From Lunularia cruciata (taxonomy: Eukaryota > Streptophyta > Marchantiopsida > Lunulariales > Lunulariaceae), in assembly GCA_948567375.1 (NCBI GenBank), contig OX419759.1, positions 41,455,493-41,519,492 on the forward strand: 64,000 bases of DNA. The letters run 5' to 3'. Positions 1-10,841 of the stretch are shown here, in pieces. Within the stretch, counting starts at the first letter, position 1. Each line of letters opens with the position of its first letter. Under the pieces are notes generated by a model. The model was not told where the DNA came from and did no database searches. It saw only the letters and a program-made list of their open reading frames with translations. A program made the translations under genes and the position numbers.

Positions 1-1620
1 TTCAAGAACTCTTGAGCCCATTGGTCATTTGCTACCTTGATATTGTTGATCTCAGCCTTCATCCTCTATATCTCAATGTCATACTTCTCTTAACATCCTA
101 TCCCATCTTTCTTCTATTAATTCCTTATTGTTGAAATTCCTTGCATTTTTCTCTCACATACTCCAATTCTCAATCTTTGATTGCAAGCACTTTTTTCAAG
201 TTGTGAATCTTATGTACATTGGCAATCTTCAACAGCTCCTTCATTGCTACAACTTCCTCATAGGCTTGAACTACTTCTTGGTGGTCCCATGTTATCTTGC
301 TATGGATCTTTGCCTTTTCCCATCTTGTACATTGGACCGTGTAATGTAGGAACTCTACCAATTTTCTATATTGTTCACATTTGGATATAACTCTCCTTAT
401 CTCCTCTTCTTTGGGCTCTTCTTTGGAGCAAGACATTACTTCTCCTTCTCGGTCTATTGGCACCTCCCTCTATTTTTTCTATAATCCTTCTACAAACAAG
501 GAATGTTCTTTACTTTTGGACTTACAATTTTCTTCTTTTGTGTGTTTCTTCTTCTTCCTTAGATCTCCTTTTGATCTTGGTATTATAGGTCTCCAATCTT
601 TGGACAACTAACCATTGGGTTGGCCTCTTTTTCTCTACTTAAAGAACCTACTTTTTCTAGAATTCTTATTGCATCTGGCTCAAGGGTGGATGTCTCCACA
701 TTATATTGTTGTAGTTGCAAGATTAGGATGTCTTCTTCCTCTTGCACAAAAGGTTCACCTATTCTTGAAAATGAGATATAATTGTGATGTTTTGCCTCTA
801 CTCTTGTCATGGGGGTTGACTGTACTTCTCCCCATTGAGTTCTATCTCCCCCTTCCTCATCTAAGGAGAGTTCAATCTTGGAGAAAGATGTTGTCAGCCC
901 TAATTGTGGTTGCTCTTGCTTGTAGGCATTCTCTCATTCTCTTCTTTCCTGTATAGTTTGCAAGTTGGATGTAACTTCTACTCCTTGATTACCTTCATCC
1001 TAAATGTCTGACTTGTCTTCCTCATCTTCATTGGAGCCATATCCTGTAATGATTCTTCAATTACCTATGGGTTAGGCTGGTGCCACTTTGTAGCCTACAC
1101 ATTTGCTAGTGCAGTCATTGTGTTTGTCTTCTTTTGCTAGAGCTTAGGACAATAGGATTTGGAATCTTGACCCACTTACATGTCAAGCAAAGCTTCCTTA
1201 TACTTCCTTGCTTCCATAAAATACTTGAGTCTTGATTTATAGGACCTTGGTGGGTAATGATAAGAAGTGAACAACTTGTTCTCTTCTTTCTTCAACAACT
1301 TCATCCCAAGGTAAAAGCGTATCAAAAATAGGGACAAAAAGGTGTTTTGTCCACTTGCCTTTATTGGCTTTATAAACTCCTTGCTGATAGAACATCTTTT
1401 CCTAGTCCATAGGGTGTCCTTTGTGTAATAACCAAAATAATGTGGGCTAGCCATTGCTGACACACATAATCCAGGTTGACTTGAATAATTTATTATCAAT
1501 GCCACAATATTGCACCTCCTTGGATCATTATACCCTTTTACTTTCCAAGCATTGTTTGTCTTATTAGTTTTGAATAAGGCTAAAAAATTACTTGTCATCT
1601 CCTTGTTTGGTCTGGATCAC
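1..1620 (-). pseudogene. Decayed coding-like stretch, family not recognised
   Basis: Three separate open stretches on the minus strand (1598-1176, 810-583 and 463-170) have a charged, Lys/Glu-rich, helical composition. The 463-170 piece and the sequence down to position 1 look like coiled coil, for example KVANDQWAQEF near the window edge. The pieces lie in three different frames and are separated by stops, so if this was one gene it is broken by indels. I do not recognise a domain. A retroelement gag-like or plant-specific coiled-coil transposon protein is possible. The stretch runs off the left edge of the window. Confidence 0.3.
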
Positions 1621-2798
1621 TCATGATCCAAGTACATTGTTCTTGGAGTAGATTTCATCCTCAAGGACTTTCTACCATGTGCCTCTATCTAAGCAAATAT
1701 ATTGCCTCTCACCTTTGTAAAATTTAGGTTCTTCTCTTAAATCTTTCTCTAAACATGACTCTGGGATATGACATGATTATAATTTGATTATGTGATACAT
1801 TGTTACCCACATCCTCATTATGCGCCGCCACTTGATAGAGTTAGGATTCTCTCTTGTGGAGAGAAAGGCTCTAGGGCTTGGCTCCATGACTTCCAATTTA
1901 ATACTAAGGAGTTTACCAAAGCTCTACAATTGAGGGTGGATCTACCACATCCAACCCTCATAAGACTCCCATACAAATGTGTTGTGGCTCCTCATGACAC
2001 ATAATGCATTATCTATTTTCTAGTGTGAAGTAGGTAGAGAGCACACTAGATGCTATCCATGATATAATGGTTCAAATCCTATGCTACATGGTCCAATGTT
2101 CACATTAAGTGATGGTTGGATCTACCAAGACCTCCTACCCATTGGGTGAAAGTAGATATGTTTATTTTCAGGGGTTGGTCATCATACTTTACATGATGTG
2201 GTGGTTGTAAACCCACTACAAGTAGAGTCATTGGTATAGGCAAGACCAACAATGACCATTGCCTCTTAGGACAGAAAGTACCATTATGCACTCTAGCTAT
2301 CCATTGATACCTTTGTCCCTTTGGCAATTGAGATTTTTGGGCACCATCATCACCACTTTGATAGTCTCCTCAAGGAAGCAACTCAAGATTCCTTGTAGAG
2401 AAGAGCAGCATTGGATATCTCTTGAGTCATGCTCAATATCCTACTATAGATAGTGAGTCTTAGTCACTTTATAGTGCTCTAAGACTTGGAGTCTTCATAG
2501 ATGAGCAACATTACTAAGAACACCCATTATGGATAGGGTATTCACTCCCCAAATATACCATTTGATTTACCAAATACCAAATACTTCTACCTCTAGCTCT
2601 ACCTCACATCTCAAAAGTAAACTACTTTCTTCTAACTTTCTTAAGCATATATTGATAGGGTTTGATATTCTCCTTGTGTGCCTTTATGTTGCTATATTGG
2701 TTTTGTATTTTACTTTGCAACTTTATTTTGGACCTTTGAGCCTTGCACTTGCTATCTCCTTTTACATTTGTTTGTGCCTTGTACTCATTTTCTTGTGC
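1621..2798. other. Intergenic, nothing recognised
   Basis: No open frame here resembles a known protein. The plus-strand frame from about 2529 to 2933 is hydrophobic and begins to look membrane-like, but it runs straight into the tandem array that starts near 2799, so I do not regard it as a gene. Confidence 0.4.
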
Positions 2799-3968
2799 AA
2801 AATTCATAGAGCATTGCATAACTTGAAGAGATTAGATAACCACCACCTTATTACACTAACACACTTTAGTATGTTTGCAAAATCCTATGATGGCTTACCC
2901 TCATCAAATAAACTTAACAAATGCAAAGTGTAGAATAGAGCTTGGATTCCTACAAACATGAAAAAGAAGCTTTCAAGATTCACTTGACATTGACTTACCT
3001 TGGGCAAAAAGGTTGGATTTATAAGTAAAATTGTAGTCTTCAATAGCAAAACACAGATGGGATAGTATCCCAACATTGTTCTTATAAGACTCAAAGTTAT
3101 ACAAGCTCCTTCTACATGACAAACTTCTCTCATTAGCCTATATTATTGATAGTCAAAACATATGAAAAATTCATAGTGTAGTGCATAACTTCAAGAGATT
3201 AGATTACTACCACCCTAAGAACTTGTTATTTTAAGAACAAAGCTAAGAACAAAGCTAAGAACATAATTGTAGAAATTTTGCAAAGAGAACATGGGAACTT
3301 AGGGCAAATCCAAAATTGACTTATGCGGGGCAAACAGATTAGATTTGCTACTATGATTGCAATCTTGGACCTCAAAACATGGATGAGGTAGTATCTCAAC
3401 ATCATTTCCACAAGACTCAAAGCCTCACAAGCTCCCCTTGCATGATAAACTTCCCTAATTAGACTATATTATGGATAGTGAGAACAAGTGCAAAATTCAT
3501 AAGGCAATGTATAACTTCAAGAGACTAGATTACTACCACGCTATTGCAATGACACATTCCAATGTTCCAAAAAATCTCATGATGTCTTGCCCTTGTTAGT
3601 GAGCTCAACAAATTTGAGGTGCAAAATGGAGATTAGATTGTCATGAATGCAAGAAAAAAGCCTTTCAAAGATTCACTTGAAATTGACTTACCAAGGGTTA
3701 AAAGGTTGGTTTTATTAGTACTATTGCAATCTTGGACGCAAAACAAGAATGGACTAGTGTTGCACTTATGTTCTTGCAAGGCTCAAAGCCACACGAGCCT
3801 CCTTTGTTTGAAAAATTTAACCAATTAGACTATATAGTATTACTAATAGTGACAAATAAGTGCAAAATTCATAGGGTTGTGCATAACACCAATTGATTAC
3901 TCCCATCCTATTGTGCTAACACACTATAGTGTTTTTGCAAAATCTCATGATGGCTTACTCTTGTTAGT
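2799..3968. repeat. Tandem repeat array, left part (unit about 325-370 bp)
   Basis: A recurring anchor (aaaattcatag followed by gcataacttcaagagatta) occurs near 2799, 3166, 3491 and 3862, giving spacings of about 367, 325 and 371 bp. Each unit also carries the phrases tttgcaaaatctcatgatgg and gattcacttgaaattgactt. The units differ by roughly 15-25 percent by eye, so the array is old. It breaks off at 3968 in the middle of a unit where element 1 begins, and the same unit resumes at 19036. I see no coding function. Confidence 0.75.
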
Positions 3969-4514
3969 TGTTGTGCGTATATACATTGCTACACAACATA
4001 CATTGTTGTCAACTTCATACACTATAGAAGCACAAATCACACATAAGTCATACATAGACTCTAAAGTGCCATAATAATCAGATTGTTTATAATTCTCAAG
4101 TACACTCAACTCAGATCAGTACTTGATCTGTCACTCTATAAATTGCCAAAAATTGGGCACTAATTACAGTCAAGCCACACCCACTCTAGCTAAGAGAATC
4201 TAGGTGATGCTTGCCGGCCTCTGTCCACCATAGCCAAGAACTCGAAGACTCAACATCAAAGAAGTGAGAACTCTAGAGCTGCACTTTGAAAATATACCCA
4301 TGGACTTGAGCTAGGTCTGAAACCCTAATGGTCACACTAATGGCACACTTGATGGTGCAAAGTGACGATGGGCACCACCGTGAAGCCAGTACCCCAAATA
4401 CAAAATCTGACCGTCAGAAAGTAATCTCTGAGAAACAACTAAAATAACTCTAACTACTATCACTGCAACTCTAGTGTCCAAGCATCTAGATGCGACACTA
4501 CAAATTGCATGACA
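3969..4514 (-). repeat. Probable 3' LTR of element 1
   Basis: Bounded by TG at 3969 and CA at 4514 on the plus strand. Its last 50 bp or so (ending near catctagatgcgacactaca and gcatgaca) match the outer end of the element at 18983-19035. This is the expected relation between the outer edge of the 5' LTR and the inner edge of the 3' LTR. Beyond those 50 bp I could not align it to the 18.1-19.0 kb end. Part of it (about 4170-4400) resembles 50.1-50.4 kb. Confidence 0.55.
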
Positions 4515-4516
4515 AC

Positions 4517-4645
4517 TATCATGCATATATACATTGCTACACAATATACATCACTAGACAACATACATCACTGTCAACATCATACACTATAGAAGCACAA
4601 CTCACACATAAGTCATACATAGACTCTAAAGTGCCATAATCACTC
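4517..4645 (-). repeat. Second copy of the LTR edge sequence
   Basis: Positions 4517-4640 repeat the first 105 bp or so of the 3' LTR (3972-4075), including catacactatagaagcacaa and agactctaaagtgccataat, at about 90 percent identity by eye. This places a copy of the LTR outer edge just inside the LTR. Tandem duplication of the LTR end, or a remnant of a second LTR, would explain it. Confidence 0.6.
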
Positions 4646-4809
4646 CCTAGTTGGCGGTTAGGTCCCTCTAACTCCAGATAGCCATCTACTCCAAGTATAT
4701 AGTTTACCCTATGATGGGCAAAGATCAAAAGGCCAGGTGCTATGGAGCCCCATCGTTAGTTGCATGTCTACAATCCATACCATATAAAGAATGAACTAGC
4801 TATAGGTCA

Positions 4810-4950
4810 AGTACATCTAGGACATAACCACTATCACTGAGGAACCATTGTGAGGGAAGGAGTCATACATGCCATATGTCATTGTCTCAAACAGCTACCA
4901 CACAATAACATAGTAGTAGCTCCACCAGAAGAGCCACATAACATACACCT
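4810..4950 (-). pseudogene. PHD finger at the C-terminus of the element 1 polyprotein
   Basis: Reading the minus strand in the same frame as the integrase tail (open 5469-5029), one TGA at 5028-5026 is passed and a complete C4HC3 pattern follows: CMLC at 4947-4936, then CGSC, then H-MA-C, then WLCPRC ending at 4813. The spacing is C-x2-C-x11-C-x2-C-x4-H-x2-C-x14-C-x2-C, with W two residues before the last ligand pair as in ordinary PHD fingers. PHD fingers read histone H3 tails. Here it sits where chromoviruses carry a chromodomain, so a targeting role is a reasonable inference. Three stop codons fall inside the domain, none at a zinc ligand. Confidence 0.8.
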
Positions 4951-5025
4951 CAAGCTTGCATATACAAGTGCCAAGCTTGGGTCCATAGTACCATCAATGT
5001 TTGGAAGGTGGCATGGTGCACAATT

Positions 5026-6065
5026 TCACACATGATCCTTCCAAAAGAAACCATCGTGTCCTTCTAACACAAGGACTCCAAATGGCAAAACCTCACACAC
5101 TCTCAAGATAGTGCAGCCTGTCAAAACATCAAGTGTCATGGGTGTTGTTTGTTGTAGATATACATAGTCTCTTGGATGAAATTGACGGATCAAGGGTCTA
5201 TAACCTCCTCTTTGAATGGTAGCATAGCATAAAGTATCTCTATGTTGAGCAATTACCAAGTTCTCATAGGCCATTGGCATCACTCTCTGAAAGATCTCTA
5301 TCCATTGAGAACATGCGCTCATCCATAGATCTAGGTCATCCAAGTCCAAAACTATAGTAGCATCTTGACAAATGGCTATAGGTAAATCTAGATCTTGTCT
5401 ATCGAGTAGGAAGTAAGGAGAAAAGGATGCTAAGGAGGCTTGCTGGCTGAACCAATAGCCCATGGCCAACCAAGGTAATTGGAGATCCTAATCTCCCAAG
5501 TGGCATCTCTCAAATCATACTTTTGCAATCCTCTCTTCACCGTCTGAACCACTCTCTTTGCTAAACCATCTGCCTTAGGGTGATCTTGGGATGTAGTATG
5601 ATGATCAATCAAAGCCTTGTCACACAAGACCTGAAACTCTCCCAAGAACTTTGTACCCTGATCAATCAAAACCTTAGCTAGTGCACCAAAATGACTAAGA
5701 ACTTGATCCATGAACAAGTACGTTATCCCTTCACTAGACTTGTTAGGAAGTGCCACCAACTCAATCCACTTGGAGAAGTGCTCCACCATCACCAAAACAT
5801 ATTGATGATGTCTCACAGTCAGTTGTAAAGGTCCAGCAAAGTCCAAACTCCAATGGTAACCCAATCCCATGATAGGTAATGGGTATAACTATGGCAAAAG
5901 AGCATTGAATGATGCTCTAACTTGGTCACAAACCACACATCTGGCAACAAACTATTGTACCTCGGTCTGCATACTGTGCCACCAATAATGACTCTAGAGT
6001 AAGCTATATGTATGCTTGACTCCAAAATGTCCTAGCTCCTCATGAGCATGATGGACCAATTGTGA
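5026..6065 (-). pseudogene. Integrase domain of element 1
   Basis: The zinc-binding part lies at about 6065-5930 (HAHEELGHFG, then CVVC). The catalytic core follows with WSLDFAGPL, then VLIDQGTKF, then HPKADGLAKRVVQ, where the usual catalytic Glu is a Lys. The core is open from 5870 to 5430, and the C-terminal part runs in another frame from 5469 to 5029 (MAMGYWFSQQASLASFSPYF and onward), so one small indel separates them. The product would have inserted cDNA into the genome. The Glu to Lys change, the frame shift and several stops make it inactive. It is directly followed by the PHD finger. Confidence 0.85.
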
Positions 6066-6425
6066 TCTCTGAGATGGAAGTGGTACTACTCGCACTCTAC
6101 CCTCCTCCCATACACACAAAAGGTGTCTACCCTCCAATTTGAACCGTCTGGCTTGCTAAAAGACACAATCTCTCTCCTTGGTCCCAACTATGCCATCCAC
6201 AACACCAATGCAAAGATAGTCCATCACTAAGACATCATCATGAATGTCTCGCTAAACTATACCAATATCTTCACTCTCTGGATCTATGACCTCAATAACT
6301 CCTCCTGTATGCGCTGAGAGAGATACCACCAAAGCCTCAAAAAATATACACAAAAAGGCCAATGCATGCCAACCTGGCACCATCTCCTCATCTGTCTCAC
6401 CATGCAAACGTGCTATGGTCTGATC
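6066..6425 (-). other. Element 1 spacer between RNase H and integrase
   Basis: This stretch continues the element 1 polyprotein with many stops. It corresponds to the variable linker between RNase H and the integrase zinc domain. I recognise no separate domain. Confidence 0.5.
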
Positions 6426-6905
6426 CTATTGGCTGGGATATGGGTTTCTACTCAACCTATCTGCATCACGGTTCACCATTCCAAGTCTGTGAACAATCGT
6501 GAAATCATGCTCTTGTAAAATCAGAGCCCATTGTGCAAGCTTCCTTGAAAGCTTGTCGGACTCCATCAACCACTTCAGTGGCTGATGATCAATGATGAGA
6601 GTGAAGGGGTTACCAAATAGGTAACATTGGAAATGTGCTACTGCCCTAATTGTTGCTAAGCACTCTCCCTCATATGAACTATACTTCACCTCTGCTGAAT
6701 TTTTGGAGTGACTAGCATAGGCCACCACAAACTCCTTCCCCTCATCATCATGTTGGGTGAGCACCGCTCCAAGCCCCAACATACTCCAATCAATATGAAC
6801 CTAAAATGGTTATCCTTTGATCAGTCTCCTCAAAATAGGAGTAGATGTCAACCTCTCCTTGAGCTCCACAAAAGCTCTCTCCTGCTCATCTCCCCAACAC
6901 CACTC
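6426..6905 (-). pseudogene. RNase H domain of element 1
   Basis: Open from 6782 to 6426, with features of the Ty3/gypsy RNase H (RT_RNaseH type): LGLGAVLTQHDDEGKEFVVA near the start, then YSSYEGECLATIRAVAHFQ, then LIIDHQPLKWLM, and ending with the DADRLSRNP motif. The first part of the domain (6905-6790) is broken by stops. The enzyme removes the RNA strand during reverse transcription. It shares its frame with the upstream reverse transcriptase. Confidence 0.85.
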
Positions 6906-7840
6906 CTATGTAAGCTTGGTCAGCTTTGTCAAGGCCTTGGCAATAGCACTAAATCCTCTAACATAGCAGCAATAGAAGTTTGCCAACCCAAGGAATGCTC
7001 GCACTCTGCTAACATCCGTATGCCAAGGAATACGTGAAATAGCCTCTACCTTGGTCTGCTGAACACCAAGTCCTCTTGGGTAGATAGTGTGACCCAAATA
7101 CTGAATCTGCTCATGGAAGAACCTACACTTCCCAAGATGTAATTTGAGTCTATGAAATCTCAATCTCTCAAACACCTCCAACAATTGTCTCTCATGCTCC
7201 TCCACAATAGTGTTATAGACCAAAATGTCGTCAATATAGCACCGAGCAAAATCCAATCCAGCTAGGATCCTATCCATGACACTTTGGAACTCAGTAGGAG
7301 CATTCTTTAACCCAAATATTAAGAACCTCCAATGATATAACACATCCTTACCGTGAGGATCAATATCCTAGAATGTTATCTTGGACTTATCCTCCTCCTT
7401 GATTGGCAACTAATGATACCACACTTGAAGATCCAAAGTACTAAAGATCTTTGCATGCCCAATCGCATCAAAAGTCTCCTCTATTGTATGCATGGCATAC
7501 CAATCAGCCTTAGTCTGTCGGTTGATAGGATAGTAATCTTCACACATCTGCATATATGTGTAGTTGCTATGCATATCCTTCTTGGTTGGCATCACTGTAG
7601 CTAATGCATACGCTCTATGTGAGATCTCTACCAAACCAGCCTCAAAAAGGTCTCTACTCCAGCTTTGAATCAATATCCTCTCCATATCACTATATCAATA
7701 AAGACGTCAAAAAATTGGTGTATTGCTAGTCAGCTCAATCCATATACCAGGTCCCTTTAGAGCACCCAAATCCTTCATATTGAAGGCAAAACAACTTGTG
7801 TGGCTCCTCAAGAACCTCCAAACACTCCATCTTTCCTCTC
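6906..7840 (-). pseudogene. Reverse transcriptase domain of element 1
   Basis: Two open pieces in one frame (7685-7410 and 7343-6906) show the finger motif ALATVMPTKKD, then IEETFDAIGHAKIFSTLDL with a catalytic Asp, then FGLKNAPTEFQSVMDRIL, then the active-site CYIDDILVYN and FLGLANFYCCYVRGFSAIAK. This is a Ty3/gypsy reverse transcriptase. A weaker in-frame lead (KDLGALKGPGIWIELTSNTP) reaches back to about 7840. It is interrupted by stops but the catalytic YIDD is preserved. Confidence 0.88.
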
Positions 7841-8224
7841 CATTAAGTTTGGGTCCAAGATCTAGCTCCCAAGTATCCTCTATAATTGTTGTAGGAGTGG
7901 AAGACGTACTGATTGGATGCTACACTAGGGCCTTGGGAGCAATAGTGTCATGCCTTCGACCACTAGAGGTCCCAACCTCTTTGTGAAAAACTCCTTCCAC
8001 TTTGGCTGCAAGCTCCACACATCCTCTAGCTACATCCCAAGTGGACCAAGGGTGTAATCCAAGTAGCCCACGCTCACCTAGATGGACTCCAAGTAGACCA
8101 CTCTCCCTAGTAGCTACTGGCTATGTCCCAAGAATACCATGTCCACTTGGTCCATTGCTCCCAACATGTGCTTGAATCTTCTCGATAGGCACAAGGCTCA
8201 CAAGTCTCCGAGTGGTGATGCCTA
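7841..8224 (-). other. Linker between methyltransferase and reverse transcriptase
   Basis: This stretch lies between the end of the methyltransferase-like domain and the start of the reverse transcriptase. Stops are frequent in all frames, and one frame change must occur here because the methyltransferase and reverse transcriptase frames differ. No domain recognised. Confidence 0.45.
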
Positions 8225-9220
8225 TCAAGCGCATCCTATGCTCTGCATATACTCTGCCAAGCCATGGCTCATAATCCAAGTCAAATAGTTCATGTTAATA
8301 GCCTGACCTAATACCTGACACCTAGATGCCTCTGACACTACTGGAACAATGGTAATACCAATGCAAAAACCCATCGCCCGCTCTTTCTCATTAGCATTGG
8401 GCTCCACCAACTACTATAATTGTGAGTCCCAAACAAGTCCAGGTTGTCCCTCTCAAAAAGCATGAGAGCCTAGGAAACTCATGAGTGTGAGAACTAAGGC
8501 TCTAGGCTATCCAAATAGGTTCACCACTGCCATAGGTGACCTATCAACCACTACTACTATTTGAGATTGACACCGAATATCCAAGATATCATCAACAAGG
8601 GTGTGGTCAAGTTGCTGAATCCTATCATAAGCACACTATAGAACCTCTTTGGGTAAGAGGTTCATCCACCAAAGACAAAGACAATGAGCTCATGATCCCA
8701 CTTTGGCTACATCTAACAATACAATAGGTCCCATCCAAGAATGGACCTGATGTGTACGCGCCACCACTCTAGTTCAAGAATCACCCATCAAAGGAACATT
8801 CTCCAAAAGGTAAGCTAGAGAAACGGACTGATGAACCTAGAGATGTTGGAGTATCCATAACATCTCCCAAAACACACCAGAACAAGGATCATGAAGACCC
8901 AAACCATGGCCAGCATGTGTATGTTCCTAACATGGCTATCCAAAAATCACCAAGTGACTAGGCCCATGTCTTTCTAGATCATGCGGCCCCAATAAGAAAA
9001 TGTCTTCTGGTAGGGCCTTCTGGTAACCTCTAACTGTTGACATCAATAACAATTCTGGATACTGATAGGCCAAGTATGCCACATAATGTAGAGAGACTCG
9101 CCTAGAAATCTCATCTCTCTCTACATACAAGTACCTTTGTACTTGTATACCCGTCTATAATACTGCATCTAGTCCAGTGCTAATCCCATCAAACAACTCC
9201 AATAGATATATCTCTTCTAT
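8225..9220 (-). pseudogene. DNMT3/DRM-like cytosine-5 DNA methyltransferase domain inside element 1
   Basis: All motifs lie in one minus-strand frame. Motif I is LLELFDGISTGL (LFDGISTG at 9196-9173), followed by YVERDE as in the acidic motif II. Then LVIFG, a stop, and the catalytic PC (8935-8930), followed by HAGHGLGLHDPCSGVFWEML. ENV lies at 8803-8795 (YLLENVPLMGD). The region usually carrying RxR reads AHCLCLWWMNLL, and the C-terminal end has KERAMGF and VLGQAINMNYLTW, like motifs IX-X. About 330 residues is the normal length of such a catalytic domain, and the GIS/ATG form of motif I is that of DNMT3 and DRM enzymes. It would methylate cytosine in DNA. Roughly ten stops make it dead, including one on each side of PC. 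Confidence 0.85.
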
Positions 9221-9594
9221 TGGATATTGCCAAGCAATGAGTGTGGTATCCAGAGGTGTCAAAGTAGTCAACTTAGGAGGCTCATCCTCACACTCATCTC
9301 ATGATGGTACAAAGGCTCCACTCCAAGCCTATTGCATCAATTGATCTGCATGTTGTTGCAACGCCTCCTGTGAACTCCACAATGGAACATCCAAAGTGGA
9401 TGGAACAATCCCACTTGTACTCCAAATCCAAGTGATCTCCTCTAGTACTGGAGTATCCTCTGCATGGGCATTCCCCTCCAACAAGTCACCAGGCCAAGTA
9501 ACTACACCACTGAAAGCTAAAACTGATGTTGCTATAGTCCTAAACTGTAGTGAGCCAAGACTACCACTACTAAAGCGTACTAGTAGGAGACATA
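9221..9594 (-). other. Linker between protease and methyltransferase
   Basis: The methyltransferase frame is open upstream from 9649 to 9329, giving an acidic linker (DLLEGNAHAEDTPVLEEITW and onward) before the domain starts. The protease lies in another frame, so a frame change occurs near 9600. Confidence 0.5.
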
Positions 9595-9960
9595 CCCATC
9601 CCTCACCAAACTGCCAACCTGGTCTATAGAAGGTTGTTTTTCCTCCCAATAGTCAATGTTGAAACCCATGGGGTATAACACTACTTCCCCAACTAGCATA
9701 TCATATGACTCAGCTATTGTCGCAATAGCATGAGCTCTCACCACCGAGCTATCAGTTGGATGACCAAGCTGAACCTAGACAACAAGATCCCCACGTGTGA
9801 TGTACTATGTTGAACCACCACCTAGAGATGTCTGGATCTGAAATGGACACCTCTCCACATCGCTCTTCCATAACTCTAGACCAACTACTGCAGCCTTCTC
9901 CAACATAAGGAGCTACGCACCAGAGTCTAACAAGACTCTCTGTGGTGTATAGACCTTCCT
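9595..9960 (-). pseudogene. Retroviral-type aspartic protease of element 1
   Basis: The minus strand reads TPQRVLLDSGA (LDSGA at 9930-9916) with the D-S-G active site of retropepsins, followed by LLMLEKAAVVGLEL and CPFQIQTSLGG. A later DMLVGEVVLYPMGFNIDYW resembles the flap and C-terminal strand of the family. The protease would cleave the polyprotein. In-frame stops follow directly after LDSGA and further on. Confidence 0.7.
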
Positions 9961-10767
9961 TGAAGGTCCCAAGGCAGAAAATCCCCCTTTGGTTATCCAA
10001 TAGGATAAGACCATGTGTGAACCGCACTCTCTCAAAGGCCAATCTAGTTAGCAACTCTTCCAATCTAGTCGTTACTGCTTGCTATAAACCACTGGTCGTT
10101 GAACATATCCCATGCTCCTCAACCAAGTCAGCTCCACTACCAACCACCTCTGCTCTAGTAGTAGAAACCGTATCATTCCTACTCTCACAAAGTGTGGCAG
10201 CCAACCGGAACATTGGAGTTGGGTCAACTCCTAATGTAAACATGTCATTGGCTGAAAACAAAGGGCACCACATAATCAGCTGAGCCACCCCCAACATCAT
10301 ACTAGACTCAATCTGTGTAGTAGCATGTGGCTGACTTGTAGGTAGTCCATCATGCACTCCATCACCACCTACCACTCCTACATTGGGATGTTTAGGAGCC
10401 ATGCAACGCCTTAGATAGTGTGAAAGACTGGGGAAGTCTGACTTGTCTTCCAACCTCTCCTCTTTGTGGGTCCAACTCCACTGATGCTCCTCTAGGCTCT
10501 AGAGCACATACTGCACTCCTAGTCATTGTTGCAAATGCATCCACCTGTGTTGCTCTACACATGAAGTCCAAAGCATCTCTATCACTAGCATATGAGGTAG
10601 AAGCATCAACACCCAAATTTGATCTCCTTTGAGCAATAACCATACTAGCCAATCTTTGCTTTAATTGCTCAACCCGAGTAGCCATAGCTATATCAAAACT
10701 AAGGGTAGGTAATGCACCCCTACTAGGTATAGATCCTCTACCACCACCTCGTCCTCCATGAAATGGA
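9961..10767 (-). pseudogene. Gag-protease linker of element 1, part downstream of the nested insertion
   Basis: The minus-strand frame here begins with a Gly/Arg-rich stretch (HGGRGGGRGSIPSRGALPTL) directly at the nested insertion, then a helical segment (ATRVEQLKQRLASMVIAQRR) and a low-complexity linker down to the protease. Joined across element 2, it continues from the zinc-knuckle part at 16375-17687. It is open in long pieces (10859-10392 and 10453-10082), in different frames. Confidence 0.55.
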
Positions 10768-10772
10768 GCTCC
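10768..10772 (+). repeat. Target-site duplication gctcc, left copy
   Basis: The five bases gctcc directly before the left LTR of element 2 are repeated directly after the right LTR (16370-16374). A perfect 5-bp duplication is what Ty3/gypsy integrases produce. Confidence 0.95.
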
Positions 10773-10841
10773 TGTAATAATATGGAGTTTAGTGATGAAG
10801 TTAGTCGGGCTTACGAAGTAGAGAATAAGCCAAAATAGCCT

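Noticed and set aside
2529-2933. Hydrophobic open frame resembling a small membrane protein
   Set aside because: It runs into the tandem array, shares no motif with a known family, and the hydrophobicity follows from T-rich codons.
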